A stretch of 64,000 nt of DNA from Candidatus Aminicenantes bacterium UBA1061 (GTDB lineage Bacteria > Acidobacteriota > Aminicenantia > Aminicenantales > Saccharicenantaceae), in assembly GCA_002316315.1 (NCBI GenBank), contig DCDG01000023.1, forward strand, positions 62,001 through 126,000, read 5' to 3'. A model generated the notes under the pieces. That model was given only the letters and a program-made list of their open reading frames with translations, made no database searches and was not told the DNA's origin. Positions 8,481 through 17,581 of this stretch are shown in pieces (position 1 is the stretch's first letter; each line of letters opens with the position of its first letter). The position numbers and the translations under genes were made by a program.

Positions 8481-11273
8481 TTATTTTTTTGATCGGCGAG
8501 ATTTACTGGCAGCTGCTGGGGCTGATTTTCTGGTCAGGTTAGACTTTTTACTTTTCTCCCCCTGGCTGGCCTTTTTTTCCTGAACGGCAATCTGGGCCGC
8601 AGCCAGTCTGGCGATTGGAATCTGGTAAGCGGAACAGCTTACATAGGTCAAACCAATTTTATGGCAAAAGGTAATTGACCTGGGATCACCACCATGGACA
8701 CCGCAAATTCCAACCTTAAGGCCTGGTCTCGTTTCCCGGCCTTTGTCAACAGCCCACTTCATCAGCAAGCCCACACCTTTCTGATCCAGGGTTTCAAAGG
8801 GATCATCACTCCAGATGCCATGGGTCAGATAATAGTTAAGGAACTTGGCACTATCATCTCTGGAGATTCCAAAAGTGGTCTGGGTCAGATCGTTAGTGCC
8901 AAAGGAAAAGAACTCGGCTTCCCGGGCAACTTCATCGGCCGTCAGGGCCGCTCTGGGTATTTCAACCATGGTACCCACCTTATACTTGATCCTGACCTTG
9001 TATTTTTTCATCACCTCTTCAGCCACCCGGTTGATTATCTCTTTTTGATTGGCCAGCTCGGTGACATTGCCAACCAGGGGAATCATTATTTCAGGCATGA
9101 CCTTCTGCCCCTGAGCCACCAGCTCGCAAGCCGCTTCCAGAATGGCCTGGGCTTGCATTTCGGTTATCTCAGGATAAGTTACACCCAGGCGGCAGCCGCG
9201 ATGGCCAAGCATGGGATTAAATTCAGACAAAGATCTGACTCTGGCCAATAATTTTTCCAGTTCGGCAATTTTCTCTGGTGCACCGCCAGTAGCTTTGAGG
9301 ACAGCCACTTCCACCATTAAATCTTCCTTCCTGGGTAAAAATTCATGAAGGGGTGGATCGATGGTTCTGATGGTAACCGGACGTCCTTGCATTTCCTGGA
9401 AAAATTCAAGAAAATCTTTTTTCTGAAAAGGTAGCAACTTAGCCAGGGCCTTCCGCCTATCAGCTTCAGTTTCAGCCAGAATCATCTCTCTAACCAGAAG
9501 CAACCGTTCTGGCCCGAAAAACATATGTTCGGTTCTAGCCAGACCTATGCCCTCAGCCCCAAAAGCAAAAGCCACGCGGGCATCAGTCGGTGTATCTGAA
9601 TTAGCTCTGACCCCCAGTTTCCGGAATTTATCTGCCCAGGACAACAGCCTGGAAAAATACCGATAGAGTCTGGATTCTTCCGGTTTTTTCTCTCCTCTGA
9701 CAACCTGTAGAATCTCAGACGGCCTGGTTAAAACCTGGCCTTCCAGCACCTCGCCGGTGCTGCCATCAATTGAAATCCAGTCACCCTCAACAAATTTTTT
9801 ATCACCAACGAAGAAAGTCTTAATATCTTCCTGAACTTTAATTGCACCGCAGCCAACCACTGCCGGCTTACCCATCTGCCGACCGACCACGGCCGCGTGT
9901 GAAGTCATACCGCCAGTAGCCGTCAAAACACCTTGAGCGGCACTCATCCCGTGAATATCATCAGGTGACGTTTCTTCACGGACTAAAATCACCTTCTTGC
10001 CCTGATTAGCCCAGGCCACAGCCTCATTAGCGGTAAAGACCACCTGACCGGTAGCCGCTCCGGGTGAAGCGGCCAGCCCTCTAGCCAGAACAGTATGCTT
10101 TTTCTTTTCTTCCTGATCAAATACCGGATGAAGCAACTGATTTAAAGCTTCTGGTTCGACTTTAAGTAAAGCATCTTCAATTGTTGTCAACTTTTCTTCT
10201 ACCAGATCGACCGCAATTTTAACGGCGGCCATACCCGTCCTCTTAGCATTCCTGGTCTGTAGCATATATAGCTTGCCTTCCTGAATCGTAAACTCAAAAT
10301 CCTGGACATCGCCATAATGTTTTTCCAGCTTTTTAACCACCGACAGCAATTGTTTGAAAACTCCAGGCATGGTCTTCTCGAGATCCTTTAGCGGCGAAGG
10401 GGTCCTGATCCCGGCTACTACATCTTCACCCTGAGCATTAATCAGATATTCACCATAAAGCTCTTTCTCGCCCGTAGCTGGATTTCGGGTAAAACCGACG
10501 CCCGTAGCCGAAGCTGGTCCATAATTGCCAAAAACCATTTGTTGAATATTAACCGCCGTCCCAAGGTCATCAGGAATATGATATTGACGGCGATAAGTTA
10601 TCGCCCGGGGATTGTTCCATGACCTGAAGACAGCGCTGATGGCCAGCTTCAGCTGCTTTTGGACATCCTGGGGAAATTCCTGGCCGGTTTCAGCTTTGAC
10701 CAGTTTCCTGTAATCAGCAATAACTTTTTCGAGAACAGACTCGGTTAATTCATAATCATAATTAATCCCGCCTGCTTCTTTCTTAGCCCGCAGAATCTCC
10801 TCAAATTTCTTCTTCGGGATCTCCAGCACAACATCGCCAAACATATGGATTAAACGGCGATAACAATCAAGAGCAAAACGACGGTTGCCCGTTTTTCTGG
10901 CCAGTCCTTCCACGGTCCGGTCATTGAGGCCAAGATTAAGAATGGTGTCCATCATCCCGGGCATAGAAAACTTCGATCCCGATCTGACTGAAACCAGCAG
11001 AGGATTGGCTTCGTCACCAAACTTCTGCCCAGAGACTTTTTCCAGCCTTTTAAGGTTATTCATAACCTCTTTCTCAACTTCAACCGGTAGCTTATTCCCT
11101 GATTTAAAAAACAGAGTACAAACCTCAGTCGAAATGGTAAAACCTGGTGGAACGGGCAGGCCGATGCTGGCCATTTCTGCCAGGTTGGCACCTTTGCCGC
11201 CAAGAATATCCTTCATCTCCTTATTGCCATCAGCTGCTCCTGCCATAAAAAAATACACATACTTTTTGGGCAT
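8481..11273 (-). CDS. ppdK: pyruvate, phosphate dikinase
   Basis: PPDK interconverts pyruvate, ATP and Pi with phosphoenolpyruvate, AMP and PPi, linking glycolysis and gluconeogenesis. The 930-residue chain has the ATP-grasp nucleotide domain (GGKGANLAEMASIGLPVPPGF near residue 25), the swivelling phosphohistidine domain TATGGMTSHAAVVGR with the carrier His at 459 and regulatory-type Thr at 457, and the PEP/pyruvate TIM-barrel domain with FGTNDLTQTTFG and the catalytic GICGVHGGDP. AAGGAG precedes the ATG. The last 30 or so residues are an extra Lys/Ser/Ala-rich tail not part of the usual fold. It stands alone as a transcript, with its own terminator. Confidence 0.97.
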   Translation of the reverse strand: MPKKYVYFFMAGAADGNKEMKDILGGKGANLAEMASIGLPVPPGFTISTEVCTLFFKSGNKLPVEVEKEVMNNLKRLEKVSGQKFGDEANPLLVSVRSGSKFSMPGMMDTILNLGLNDRTVEGLARKTGNRRFALDCYRRLIHMFGDVVLEIPKKKFEEILRAKKEAGGINYDYELTESVLEKVIADYRKLVKAETGQEFPQDVQKQLKLAISAVFRSWNNPRAITYRRQYHIPDDLGTAVNIQQMVFGNYGPASATGVGFTRNPATGEKELYGEYLINAQGEDVVAGIRTPSPLKDLEKTMPGVFKQLLSVVKKLEKHYGDVQDFEFTIQEGKLYMLQTRNAKRTGMAAVKIAVDLVEEKLTTIEDALLKVEPEALNQLLHPVFDQEEKKKHTVLARGLAASPGAATGQVVFTANEAVAWANQGKKVILVREETSPDDIHGMSAAQGVLTATGGMTSHAAVVGRQMGKPAVVGCGAIKVQEDIKTFFVGDKKFVEGDWISIDGSTGEVLEGQVLTRPSEILQVVRGEKKPEESRLYRYFSRLLSWADKFRKLGVRANSDTPTDARVAFAFGAEGIGLARTEHMFFGPERLLLVREMILAETEADRRKALAKLLPFQKKDFLEFFQEMQGRPVTIRTIDPPLHEFLPRKEDLMVEVAVLKATGGAPEKIAELEKLLARVRSLSEFNPMLGHRGCRLGVTYPEITEMQAQAILEAACELVAQGQKVMPEIMIPLVGNVTELANQKEIINRVAEEVMKKYKVRIKYKVGTMVEIPRAALTADEVAREAEFFSFGTNDLTQTTFGISRDDSAKFLNYYLTHGIWSDDPFETLDQKGVGLLMKWAVDKGRETRPGLKVGICGVHGGDPRSITFCHKIGLTYVSCSAYQIPIARLAAAQIAVQEKKASQGEKSKKSNLTRKSAPAAASKSRRSKK

Positions 11274-11365
11274 TTTAAACTCCTTCTTTTATAATCAGTG
11301 TTCAAGAAAATATACACTCCAGCGCCTTAAATTTCAAGGGAGCCGGGTATTAAGTATATGAAATA

Positions 11366-11812
11366 TCAGGCTTTTATAGACTCCCTTTTTAAGAGGCAAA
11401 AGTCGTTGGCCGGGGAAAATAACAGAACCAAAGAAAGAGCCAGCCACAGGGAATCTTCAGCTATAAGCCAGATATCCGCCCGCCGACTGAAAGTCCCGAA
11501 GCAGCCGCAGTCAACGTTTAAGCCGCGGGCCATGGTTATGGCAACTAAGACAATGAAAAAGAACAGCAAGCAGCTAATCAAGAGAGCAGACGATTTTGGA
11601 TAAAGACCGACAATTAACCATAAACCCGCAATTAATTCTACCCAGGGCAAAAAAATAGCAGTTAGAAAGGACAGCGTTTGTCCCACCAGCTGATAATTTC
11701 TAACATTATGAGCAAAACTCAGAGGATCAGCTATTTTGCTGACTCCGGCCCAGATAAAAACTCCACCGACAATCAGTCTGAAAGCCAATAAAACATACCT
11801 ATTCTTCAGCAT
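11366..11812 (-). CDS. DoxX/MauE-family membrane protein
   Basis: I choose the ATG at 11812 (MLKNRYVLLAFRLIVGG), preceded by a weak GGA, rather than an upstream in-frame start that would add 16 polar residues inside the rhodanese gene. The result is a 148-residue protein with four membrane helices. Features are GGVFIWAGVSKIADP in helix 1, PWVELIAG in helix 2, and the vicinal DCGCFG motif between helices 3 and 4, typical of the MauE/DoxX group associated with thiol redox chemistry. It overlaps the end of the rhodanese gene by 14 nt, so the two are translationally linked and probably act together in periplasmic thiol or sulfur handling. The substrate is unknown. Confidence 0.8.
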   Translation of the reverse strand: MLKNRYVLLAFRLIVGGVFIWAGVSKIADPLSFAHNVRNYQLVGQTLSFLTAIFLPWVELIAGLWLIVGLYPKSSALLISCLLFFFIVLVAITMARGLNVDCGCFGTFSRRADIWLIAEDSLWLALSLVLLFSPANDFCLLKRESIKA

Positions 11813-12302
11813 TTGTTTCCACCGGCAGACCGCTTTGCATCCATTCGGCCCAGCCACCAAGAAATATCTTTAATTTTTTAAAGCCGCGTGAGTCGAGAAT
11901 CCTGGCTAAATTTAAGCTCGCCTGACAATCTCCGCCTTCACAATAAATTACTATTTCCGGCGAGTCAAAAATCCGGGTCAACAAATCTTCCTGCCCATTT
12001 TTTAAGTCTTCAAGCGGGATAGAAATAGCCCCCGGGATATGCCCGCGATTAAACTCCTCGCGACTCCGGCTATCGACAAAAACAGCCTTCTGCCCTGACC
12101 AGACCTCCTCGGCTTCAGACAGCGAAATAAAAGCCAGCTGAGGAAAATCCTCTTTAAGAATAAAAGCTTGCCTGAATTCTCCCGCCAGAAACCTCTTTAT
12201 TAAGCGGGGATGGCTGGCTACGCCAAGAACAATCGACAGAATGAAGATCAAAGCCAGCCCGACCCAGATTTGCCTATCGCTTAAGAGTCTCTTTAAACTC
12301 AT
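11799..12302 (-). CDS. membrane-anchored rhodanese-like sulfurtransferase
   Basis: The 167-residue protein begins with a basic stretch and one membrane helix (IWVGLALIFILSIVLGVASH), then a single rhodanese domain facing the periplasm: FVDSRSREEFNRGHIPGAISIP and the catalytic loop IYCEGGDCQASLNLA, whose first Cys would carry the persulfide. Its start is 6 nt after the aminotransferase stop region and its end overlaps the MauE-like gene. The pairing with a DCGCFG membrane protein suggests electron or sulfur transfer across the inner membrane; that is inference. Confidence 0.87.
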   Translation of the reverse strand: MSLKRLLSDRQIWVGLALIFILSIVLGVASHPRLIKRFLAGEFRQAFILKEDFPQLAFISLSEAEEVWSGQKAVFVDSRSREEFNRGHIPGAISIPLEDLKNGQEDLLTRIFDSPEIVIYCEGGDCQASLNLARILDSRGFKKLKIFLGGWAEWMQSGLPVETNAEE

Positions 12303-12308
12303 CTGGAT

Positions 12309-13505
12309 TTAAGCGAATAGCCTCCTGTATTTCTCGAGGCCCTGGCGCAGTATCTCTATAGCCTCAACCAGGTCCTCTTCTTTAAGGACGTAGGCTATTC
12401 TCACTTCATCCTGACCCCGCCCCGGCGTGGCATAAAAACCGGGTCCTGGGGCGACCATGACCGTCTTCTGATTGACTGAAAAGTCAGTTAACATCCATCG
12501 AACAAAGTGTTCAGAATCTTTGATGGGCAAGCGGCAAAAGGCATAAAAAGCTCCCTTAGGCTGACGCAACACAACACCCGGGATAGAGGTCAGCCCTTCA
12601 TAAAGCACATCGCGGCGTTTCTGATATTCCTGACGAATTGGTTCAAAATAGTCCATCCCCATCTTATAAGCAGCAATGGCTGCATATTGCTCAACTGAAG
12701 GTGGGCAGAGCCTGGCCTGGGCAAACTTCAGAATGGCCTGATAAACTTCTTCATTTCTGGTAACAACCGCCCCAATTCTGGCTCCACAGCAGCTAAACCT
12801 TTTAGAAATGCTATCCACCACAATTACCCGGTCCTCGACCTCCTTAAATTCCAGCAGGCTTTTGTGCTTCAATCCGTCATAAACAAATTCCTTGTAAACC
12901 TCATCACCGATCAAAAACAAATCATGCTTTCGGACCAGATCAACCACACGCTGCAGTTCTTCTTCAGTGTAAACCGTACCAGTCGGATTGTTAGGTGAGC
13001 AGAGCAGGATAGCTCTCGTTCTGGGGGTAATCAACGCTTCAATCTCTTCAGCCGGAGGCAGCCGGAAGCCGTCTTCGACCTTAAGGGGCAGCGGAACAAT
13101 TCTAACATCAGCAAAAGCGGCAAAACCATTGTAATTAGTATAAAACGGTTCCGGGATGATTATTTCTTCGCCGGGATCAGCTACTACTGAAAAAGAAAAA
13201 TGAATAGCTTCCGACCCGCCAATGGTAATCATAACATTATCAGCTGTCAGGCCAATACCATAACCAAGGAAATAATCAGCAATAGCCTGACGGAGTTCTT
13301 CAAATCCCTGAGATGGTCCATAGCCCAAAATCGGATCACGAAAAGCATGAAAAGCTTCAATTATTGGATTAGGGGTAGGAACATCGGGGTCGCCAATGTT
13401 AAGATGGAAAATATGAATTCCTCTCTTTTTGGCCTCATCGGCCAGGGGTTTAAGTTTTCTGATCGGAGATGCCTGAATGTCTCGTGCACGACGGGATATT
13501 AACAT
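12309..13505 (-). CDS. pyridoxal-phosphate-dependent aminotransferase (class I/II)
   Basis: A 398-residue fold-type I aminotransferase. Seen are the N-terminal substrate segment LNIGDPDVPTPN, the cofactor glycine turn GGSEAIHFSF, the CSPNNPTGTVYTEEEL block, the GDEVYKEF pyridine-binding Asp-Tyr, and SISKRFSCCGARIG containing the Schiff-base Lys. The family includes aspartate, alanine and aromatic aminotransferases; the substrate is not decidable. The start ATG has a strong AAGGAGG (13511-13517 region on the minus strand). Rhodanese and MauE-like genes follow closely on the same strand, so a three-gene transcript is likely. Confidence 0.9.
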   Translation of the reverse strand: MLISRRARDIQASPIRKLKPLADEAKKRGIHIFHLNIGDPDVPTPNPIIEAFHAFRDPILGYGPSQGFEELRQAIADYFLGYGIGLTADNVMITIGGSEAIHFSFSVVADPGEEIIIPEPFYTNYNGFAAFADVRIVPLPLKVEDGFRLPPAEEIEALITPRTRAILLCSPNNPTGTVYTEEELQRVVDLVRKHDLFLIGDEVYKEFVYDGLKHKSLLEFKEVEDRVIVVDSISKRFSCCGARIGAVVTRNEEVYQAILKFAQARLCPPSVEQYAAIAAYKMGMDYFEPIRQEYQKRRDVLYEGLTSIPGVVLRQPKGAFYAFCRLPIKDSEHFVRWMLTDFSVNQKTVMVAPGPGFYATPGRGQDEVRIAYVLKEEDLVEAIEILRQGLEKYRRLFA

Positions 13506-13714
13506 TGATTAGTCCTCCTTAAATTATTATTAGGATTCATTATAGGAAAAGAGTAGATTTTATACAATAATGATGTCTGGTTAAGAAAGCTGCCTTTCAA
13601 TGGTAGCCGGGTGGACTTAATACGCCCAGGTGTCAGACTGTAACCACCAGCTAAATTTGCTATTAAATTTTATTTCTGATATTAATTTCAAGAATAAGGT
13701 GGGCCCATAAGCCA

Positions 13715-14506
13715 ATGTTTCAGGATAAAAATGCCAGGATAATCAAAACTGAAAGCTGGGGAAACTATTTTCTGCTAAGATTGGCTGCCGCTGAAATCGC
13801 CCAGAAGTCAAAGCCAGGCCAGTTCTTGATGATTAGAGTGTCCCCCGGCCTTAATCCTCTCCTCCGGCGGCCGCTGAGCATTCATGACTGTTCTGGTTCG
13901 GAGGTGGAAATTTTTTTTCAGGTGACCGGCAAAGGAACTGAATTACTCAGTCAAAAAAAACCTGGTGATCACCTCGATGTCCTTGGCCCTTGCGGAGGCG
14001 GCTTTTCATTGCTGCCTGAATTTAAAGATAAAGAAATATTTTGCGTGGGTGGGGGACGCGGGTTAGCTCCTCTTTATTTCCTGGCCAGGGAGCTTCAGAC
14101 TGCCGGAGCCAGGCCGGTTGTCTTTTATGGCGGCCAGACTCTAAGCGACTTGCCTCTGAAAAAACGCCTCGATGAAGCTGGCTGGGAAACAAATTTTTCG
14201 ACTGATGATGGGAGTTTTGGTTTTCATGGCCTGGTAACACAGCTAGCCGAAAAAGAACTGATGAAGAGAAAGCCCTCCTTTCTTTTTGGCTGCGGTCCAG
14301 AAGCCATGATGACCCGCCTGGCTGAGATCTGTCAGCAGGCAGTACTCCCGGCCGAGTTTTCGCTCGAATCAATCATGGGCTGTGGGTTGGGTGCTTGCTG
14401 GGGTTGCTCGAGAAAAATCAAAAAAAATGGCGAAATAAAATATCTCAGGATATGTCAGGATGGCCCTGTTTTTCCAGCAGAAGAAATTATCTGGTCTGGA
14501 GATTGA
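13715..14506 (+). CDS. pyrK: dihydroorotate dehydrogenase electron-transfer subunit PyrK
   Basis: PyrK carries FAD and a [2Fe-2S] cluster and passes electrons from PyrD-bound FMN to NAD+ in the class 1B enzyme. The 263-residue protein has the flavin-reductase fold: the FAD-binding LRRPLSIHD near residue 48, the NAD-binding GGGRGLAPLYFLA near residue 110, and the C-terminal cluster CGLGACWGC followed twelve residues later by another Cys (spacing C-x4-C-x2-C-x12-C). It starts the pyrKDF run, with pyrD two bases after its stop. The ribosome site before the ATG is weak. Confidence 0.93.
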   Translation: MFQDKNARIIKTESWGNYFLLRLAAAEIAQKSKPGQFLMIRVSPGLNPLLRRPLSIHDCSGSEVEIFFQVTGKGTELLSQKKPGDHLDVLGPCGGGFSLLPEFKDKEIFCVGGGRGLAPLYFLARELQTAGARPVVFYGGQTLSDLPLKKRLDEAGWETNFSTDDGSFGFHGLVTQLAEKELMKRKPSFLFGCGPEAMMTRLAEICQQAVLPAEFSLESIMGCGLGACWGCSRKIKKNGEIKYLRICQDGPVFPAEEIIWSGD

Positions 14507-14508
14507 AG

Positions 14509-15420
14509 ATGGTTGATCTTTCAGTTGATCTGGGTTTTTTAAAACTGAAAAACCCGGTCATGGCCGCCAGCGGAACTTTTGGCTATGGTCTTGAATTCCA
14601 GCCCTTATATAATTTAAACCTGCTCGGTGGACTGGTAGTTAAAGGACTTTATTTCAAGCCGAGAGAAGGAAATCCTCCTCCTAGGCTGGCCGAAAGTCCG
14701 TGCGGATTGATAAATTCGATCGGACTACAGGGAATCGGAGTAGAAGCCTTCTGCCGCGAAATTCTGCCCTGGCTGGCTGACCTGACAACGGCCGTCATTG
14801 CCAATGTTTGCGGAGAAGAAGAAGGGGAATATGCCCGGGTAGCTGAATATCTAAGCCGGCATCCGGGGCTGGCTGCTTTAGAGCTCAATATCTCCTGCCC
14901 CAATGTGAGAGAAGGCGGAAAATGCCCGGCTCAGGATCCTGAAGCTACCTACCGGACGGTAAAAAGAGTCAGGCAGGCTTCTTCCTTACCTTTAATCACT
15001 AAGCTTTCACCTAATGTCACTGATATAACTGCGGTAGCTCTGGCGGCTCAGGAAGCGGGCAGCCAGGCAGTTTCTCTGGTAAATACCTTTCTGGCTCTGG
15101 CCATTGATCTCGAATCAAGAAAACCAAAACTAGGCAACGTCCTGGGCGGGCTGAGCGGCCCAGCCATCAAACCATTAGCCATGAGAATGGTTTTTGAGGT
15201 GGCCAGGAAAGTAAAAATTCCGGTGATCGGCCTGGGCGGGATTTTCAACTACCAGGATGCTCTGGAATTTATGGTAGCTGGAGCCTCGGCCGTTCAGGTC
15301 GGAACAGCAAATTTTGTTAATCCTCAGGCCTGTCCTGAAATTATAAAGGGGATAGAAGACTGGGCTGAAAGCCAGGGCATCAAGAGACTAAGTGAAATTG
15401 TCGGCAGCCTGAAATTCTAA
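14509..15420 (+). CDS. pyrD: dihydroorotate dehydrogenase, class 1B catalytic subunit PyrD
   Basis: PyrD oxidises dihydroorotate to orotate in UMP synthesis. I start it at ATG 14509 (MVDLSVDLGFLKLKNPVM), two bases after pyrK; an earlier in-frame start would lie inside pyrK. The 303-residue protein has the FMN-binding NPVMAASGTFGYG, substrate segment SIGLQGIGV, the catalytic-cysteine loop LNISCPNVREGG (Cys base marks class 1B), and the C-terminal phosphate-binding GLGGIFNYQDALEFMVAGA. Neighbouring PyrK supports the NAD+-dependent heterotetramer. Confidence 0.95.
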   Translation: MVDLSVDLGFLKLKNPVMAASGTFGYGLEFQPLYNLNLLGGLVVKGLYFKPREGNPPPRLAESPCGLINSIGLQGIGVEAFCREILPWLADLTTAVIANVCGEEEGEYARVAEYLSRHPGLAALELNISCPNVREGGKCPAQDPEATYRTVKRVRQASSLPLITKLSPNVTDITAVALAAQEAGSQAVSLVNTFLALAIDLESRKPKLGNVLGGLSGPAIKPLAMRMVFEVARKVKIPVIGLGGIFNYQDALEFMVAGASAVQVGTANFVNPQACPEIIKGIEDWAESQGIKRLSEIVGSLKF

Positions 15421-15477
15421 AAATCTGAACATTTAATATATGGCTTTTTAATCCCGGCTCAATGGAAAGGAATTCAA

Positions 15478-16215
15478 ATGACCGAAAAAATTGCTTTAAA
15501 AGAAATTAAGGAAAAAATAATTATTGCCCTCGACGTCAAAAGTCAGTCTGAAGCCGCAAAAATTCTTGAATTATTACCGGAGGCCAGAATATTTAAAGTC
15601 GGGCTGGAGCTGTTCACGGCCGAAGGCCCAGGTATGATAGAGCTGGTCAGAAGTTATGGGCACCAGGTTTTTTTAGACATCAAGCTTCATGATATACCTA
15701 ATACAGTAGCTGGTGCAGTCAGAGCGGCTGTCCGGCAGGGGGTGTCAATGCTTACCCTTCACACTTCTGGCGGAAAAGAAATGATGAGCAGGGCAATGGA
15801 CGCGGCCAGAGAAGAGGCAGAAAAGGCTGGCCTCAGAACACCTCTCCTTCTTGGCGTAACGGTTCTGACCAGTCTGAAAGAAAAGGATCTGGAAGAGATT
15901 GGTTTCAGATCTGAACCACAAACTCAAGTCCTGCGTTTGGCCGGACTGGCACTCCAATCAGGCCTTAAAGGTGTTGTTTGCTCTCCCCACGAAATCGAAT
16001 TGCTCCGAAGAGAACACGGTACTGATATTAAAATCATTACGCCTGGTATCAGGCCGGTCTGGGCTGAGGCTCAGGATCAGAAAAGAATCATGACGCCGGC
16101 TGAGGCACTGGTTAAAGGTGCAGATTATATGGTCATTGGGCGGCCTATAATTCAAGCAGCCAATCCGGAAGAAGCTTTTGCCCGGGTAGTCAAAGAATTA
16201 GAAGCCGCGGTATAA
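15478..16215 (+). CDS. pyrF: orotidine 5'-phosphate decarboxylase PyrF
   Basis: PyrF decarboxylates OMP to UMP, the last step of de novo pyrimidine synthesis. The 245-residue protein has IIALDVKSQSEA at the start of the barrel, the catalytic tetrad segment LDIKLHDIPNTV (Lys-Asp-x-Lys-x-x-Asp type), and the phosphate-binding end TPGIRP then ADYMVIGRPI. It is preceded by AAGGAA and lies 57 nt after pyrD, giving pyrK-pyrD-pyrF. Its last 18 bases overlap the convergent YIP1-like gene. Confidence 0.95.
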   Translation: MTEKIALKEIKEKIIIALDVKSQSEAAKILELLPEARIFKVGLELFTAEGPGMIELVRSYGHQVFLDIKLHDIPNTVAGAVRAAVRQGVSMLTLHTSGGKEMMSRAMDAAREEAEKAGLRTPLLLGVTVLTSLKEKDLEEIGFRSEPQTQVLRLAGLALQSGLKGVVCSPHEIELLRREHGTDIKIITPGIRPVWAEAQDQKRIMTPAEALVKGADYMVIGRPIIQAANPEEAFARVVKELEAAV

Positions 16216-16794
16216 AGCACCCATTGAAAAAATAGCTCCGACTAGCAGACTGACAACGGCGCCAAGAACTATTTCTACCACCAGGGTTAATATAAAATAC
16301 CCCGTCACTTTGTCTGGTGGAGTGCCTATCAGCCCACCTTTAAAACCAAGGTAGAGAATATAAAGACCATAGAGTCCGGCCAGAATGACAATCCAGCTAA
16401 GGAAAGGAATTATATATAAAACGCCGGCTACAAAATAAGGAGTCATGGAATAGGCAGCCAGTTTCAAAGCACTAACCTGATCAGCCTGAGAGGAAAAGTT
16501 AGGAGCCAGAATCTTAATAATTAAAGCCATAATATAGATCATGGCTAAAGAAAAAACATAGGAAACCAGAGCCCGGCCTAAAGCGAAGCCAAAGCTAGCC
16601 CTGACCAATCCCCTGACAGGCAAAGAGACACCTATGAGCCAGAAACCGATCAATTGGGCCACAGCCGGAATGGCAGCAAGAATCATTATATAGGACTTAA
16701 ATAAATCGACTGTTGTAGTGGATTCTGCTTTTATTTTTTGCCATTCATCTGCCGGTTTAAAAATAATCCCCTGAATTCGAGGCATTATATTCAT
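16198..16794 (-). CDS. YIP1-family membrane protein
   Basis: A 198-residue protein with five hydrophobic segments. It opens with MPRIQGIIFKPADEWQKI, the short amphipathic lead typical of bacterial YIP1-domain proteins ('P..W..I' before the first helix), then PAVAQLIGFWLIGVSL and later helices ending GAIFSMGALYRGF. AAGGAG precedes the ATG. It is the second YIP1-like gene in the window, after the partial one at the left edge. It is convergent with pyrF, and the 3' ends overlap by 18 bp. No function can be assigned beyond the family. Confidence 0.75.
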   Translation of the reverse strand: MNIMPRIQGIIFKPADEWQKIKAESTTTVDLFKSYIMILAAIPAVAQLIGFWLIGVSLPVRGLVRASFGFALGRALVSYVFSLAMIYIMALIIKILAPNFSSQADQVSALKLAAYSMTPYFVAGVLYIIPFLSWIVILAGLYGLYILYLGFKGGLIGTPPDKVTGYFILTLVVEIVLGAVVSLLVGAIFSMGALYRGF

Positions 16795-17241
16795 GCTTTC
16801 TCCTTCCGGCTCAAGTATATAGAAATCAAAAAACCAGAGTCAATCAATTTTTTGTCAGGGTTAACACCTGGTATCCCAGGGGATGGAACAGGAGCGAGGT
16901 CTGATCCTGATGTGGTGGACAGCCGGCAGCCAGAACAGGAGTGAAAGAAGTTCAGAGATTTATAAGCTACGTATTCGATATTCAGGCCTCCCTCGATTAG
17001 AAGCATTATTGAAACACTTAAAGGAAAGGGGGTGAGGCCTCAGCGACAGAATAATACATAAGACAGTTTTCCAGCGCTTTAAAAGGTGGCGGTCAAATGG
17101 GTAAAGCCGGCCAGAAAAGTCCAAATTGAGACTTACAAAGGGGCAATTTATAACGGGAACAGGACAATATATTTTTGGCATCATGCGACTGGCGAGGCAA
17201 TTTTTTTATGGTTTACAGAAGCAAGGAAGAACAAGAGAGAG
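16795..17241. other. intergenic stretch with no supported gene
   Basis: About 450 bp between the YIP1-like gene and the tRNA terminator. Short open frames here have no ribosome site and improbable composition. A small hairpin around 16870-16885 (CCTGGTATCCCAGG) has no T tract. I see no promoter or RNA family that I can name. Confidence 0.5.
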
Positions 17242-17275
17242 AAAAAAAGTGGCACAATTGGCCTTAGCCAACCAC
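17242..17275 (-). terminator. terminator of the tRNA-Gly/tRNA-Cys transcript
   Basis: On the minus strand GTGGTTGGC pairs with GCCAA and CCAC (a 5-nt bulge between them) around a 4-nt loop, followed directly by seven T (17242-17248). It lies 37 bp beyond the 3' end of tRNA-Cys. Confidence 0.6.
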
Positions 17276-17311
17276 AGACCGGCTAATAAAATCAGTCCCT
17301 GAAGAAAAGGC

Positions 17312-17387
17312 TGGAGGCGCGGGTCGGACTCGAACCGACGAATCGAGGTTTTGCAGACCTCTCCCTTAGCCGCTTGGGTACCGCGCC
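17312..17387 (-). tRNA. tRNA-Cys (GCA)
   Basis: A 76-nt cloverleaf on the minus strand. The acceptor GGCGCGG pairs with CCGCGCC, the anticodon loop has CTGCAAA giving GCA, the T arm is GGTTCGAGTCC, and CCA is encoded (17312-17314). It lies 37 bp downstream of tRNA-Gly on the same strand. Confidence 0.95.
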
Positions 17388-17424
17388 GTTTTTTTCACCA
17401 TTAAGTCTTTCATCTAGAAAGAAA

Positions 17425-17499
17425 TGGAGCGGGCGATGGGACTTGAACCCACGACCTTCTGCTTGGCAAGCAGACATTCTACCACTGAACTACGCCCGC
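17425..17499 (-). tRNA. tRNA-Gly (GCC)
   Basis: A 75-nt cloverleaf on the minus strand. The acceptor GCGGGCG pairs with CGCCCGC, the anticodon loop is TTGCCAA giving GCC, the T arm is GGGTTCAAGTCCC, and CCA is encoded (17425-17427). A TTGACA (17547-17552) lies upstream with only a weak -10 (TAGTTT), so co-transcription with the gene at 17582-18370 is also possible. Confidence 0.95.
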
Positions 17500-17581
17500 C
17501 CAAGGTAATCAATGAGCATAAAAAAACTAACAAAAATCATCATATCTGTCAACAGCAAGAGAGATGAGAGAAAATAAAAAT

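Noticed and set aside
8694..9251. 185-codon frame antisense to ppdK
   Set aside because: It lies wholly inside ppdK on the other strand, has no ribosome site, and its composition is that of a shadow of a strongly conserved gene.
16855..16990. Possible structured RNA left of the tRNA genes
   Set aside because: Only one small hairpin is evident, and I could match it to no SRP, RNase P, tmRNA or riboswitch core.
17249..17262. TGGCAC followed by TTGGCC, resembling a sigma-54 -24 box
   Set aside because: No TTGC at the required spacing; the stretch is part of a terminator stem.
17086..17286. 66-codon frame left of the tRNA genes
   Set aside because: No ribosome site, odd composition, and it runs through the tRNA terminator.
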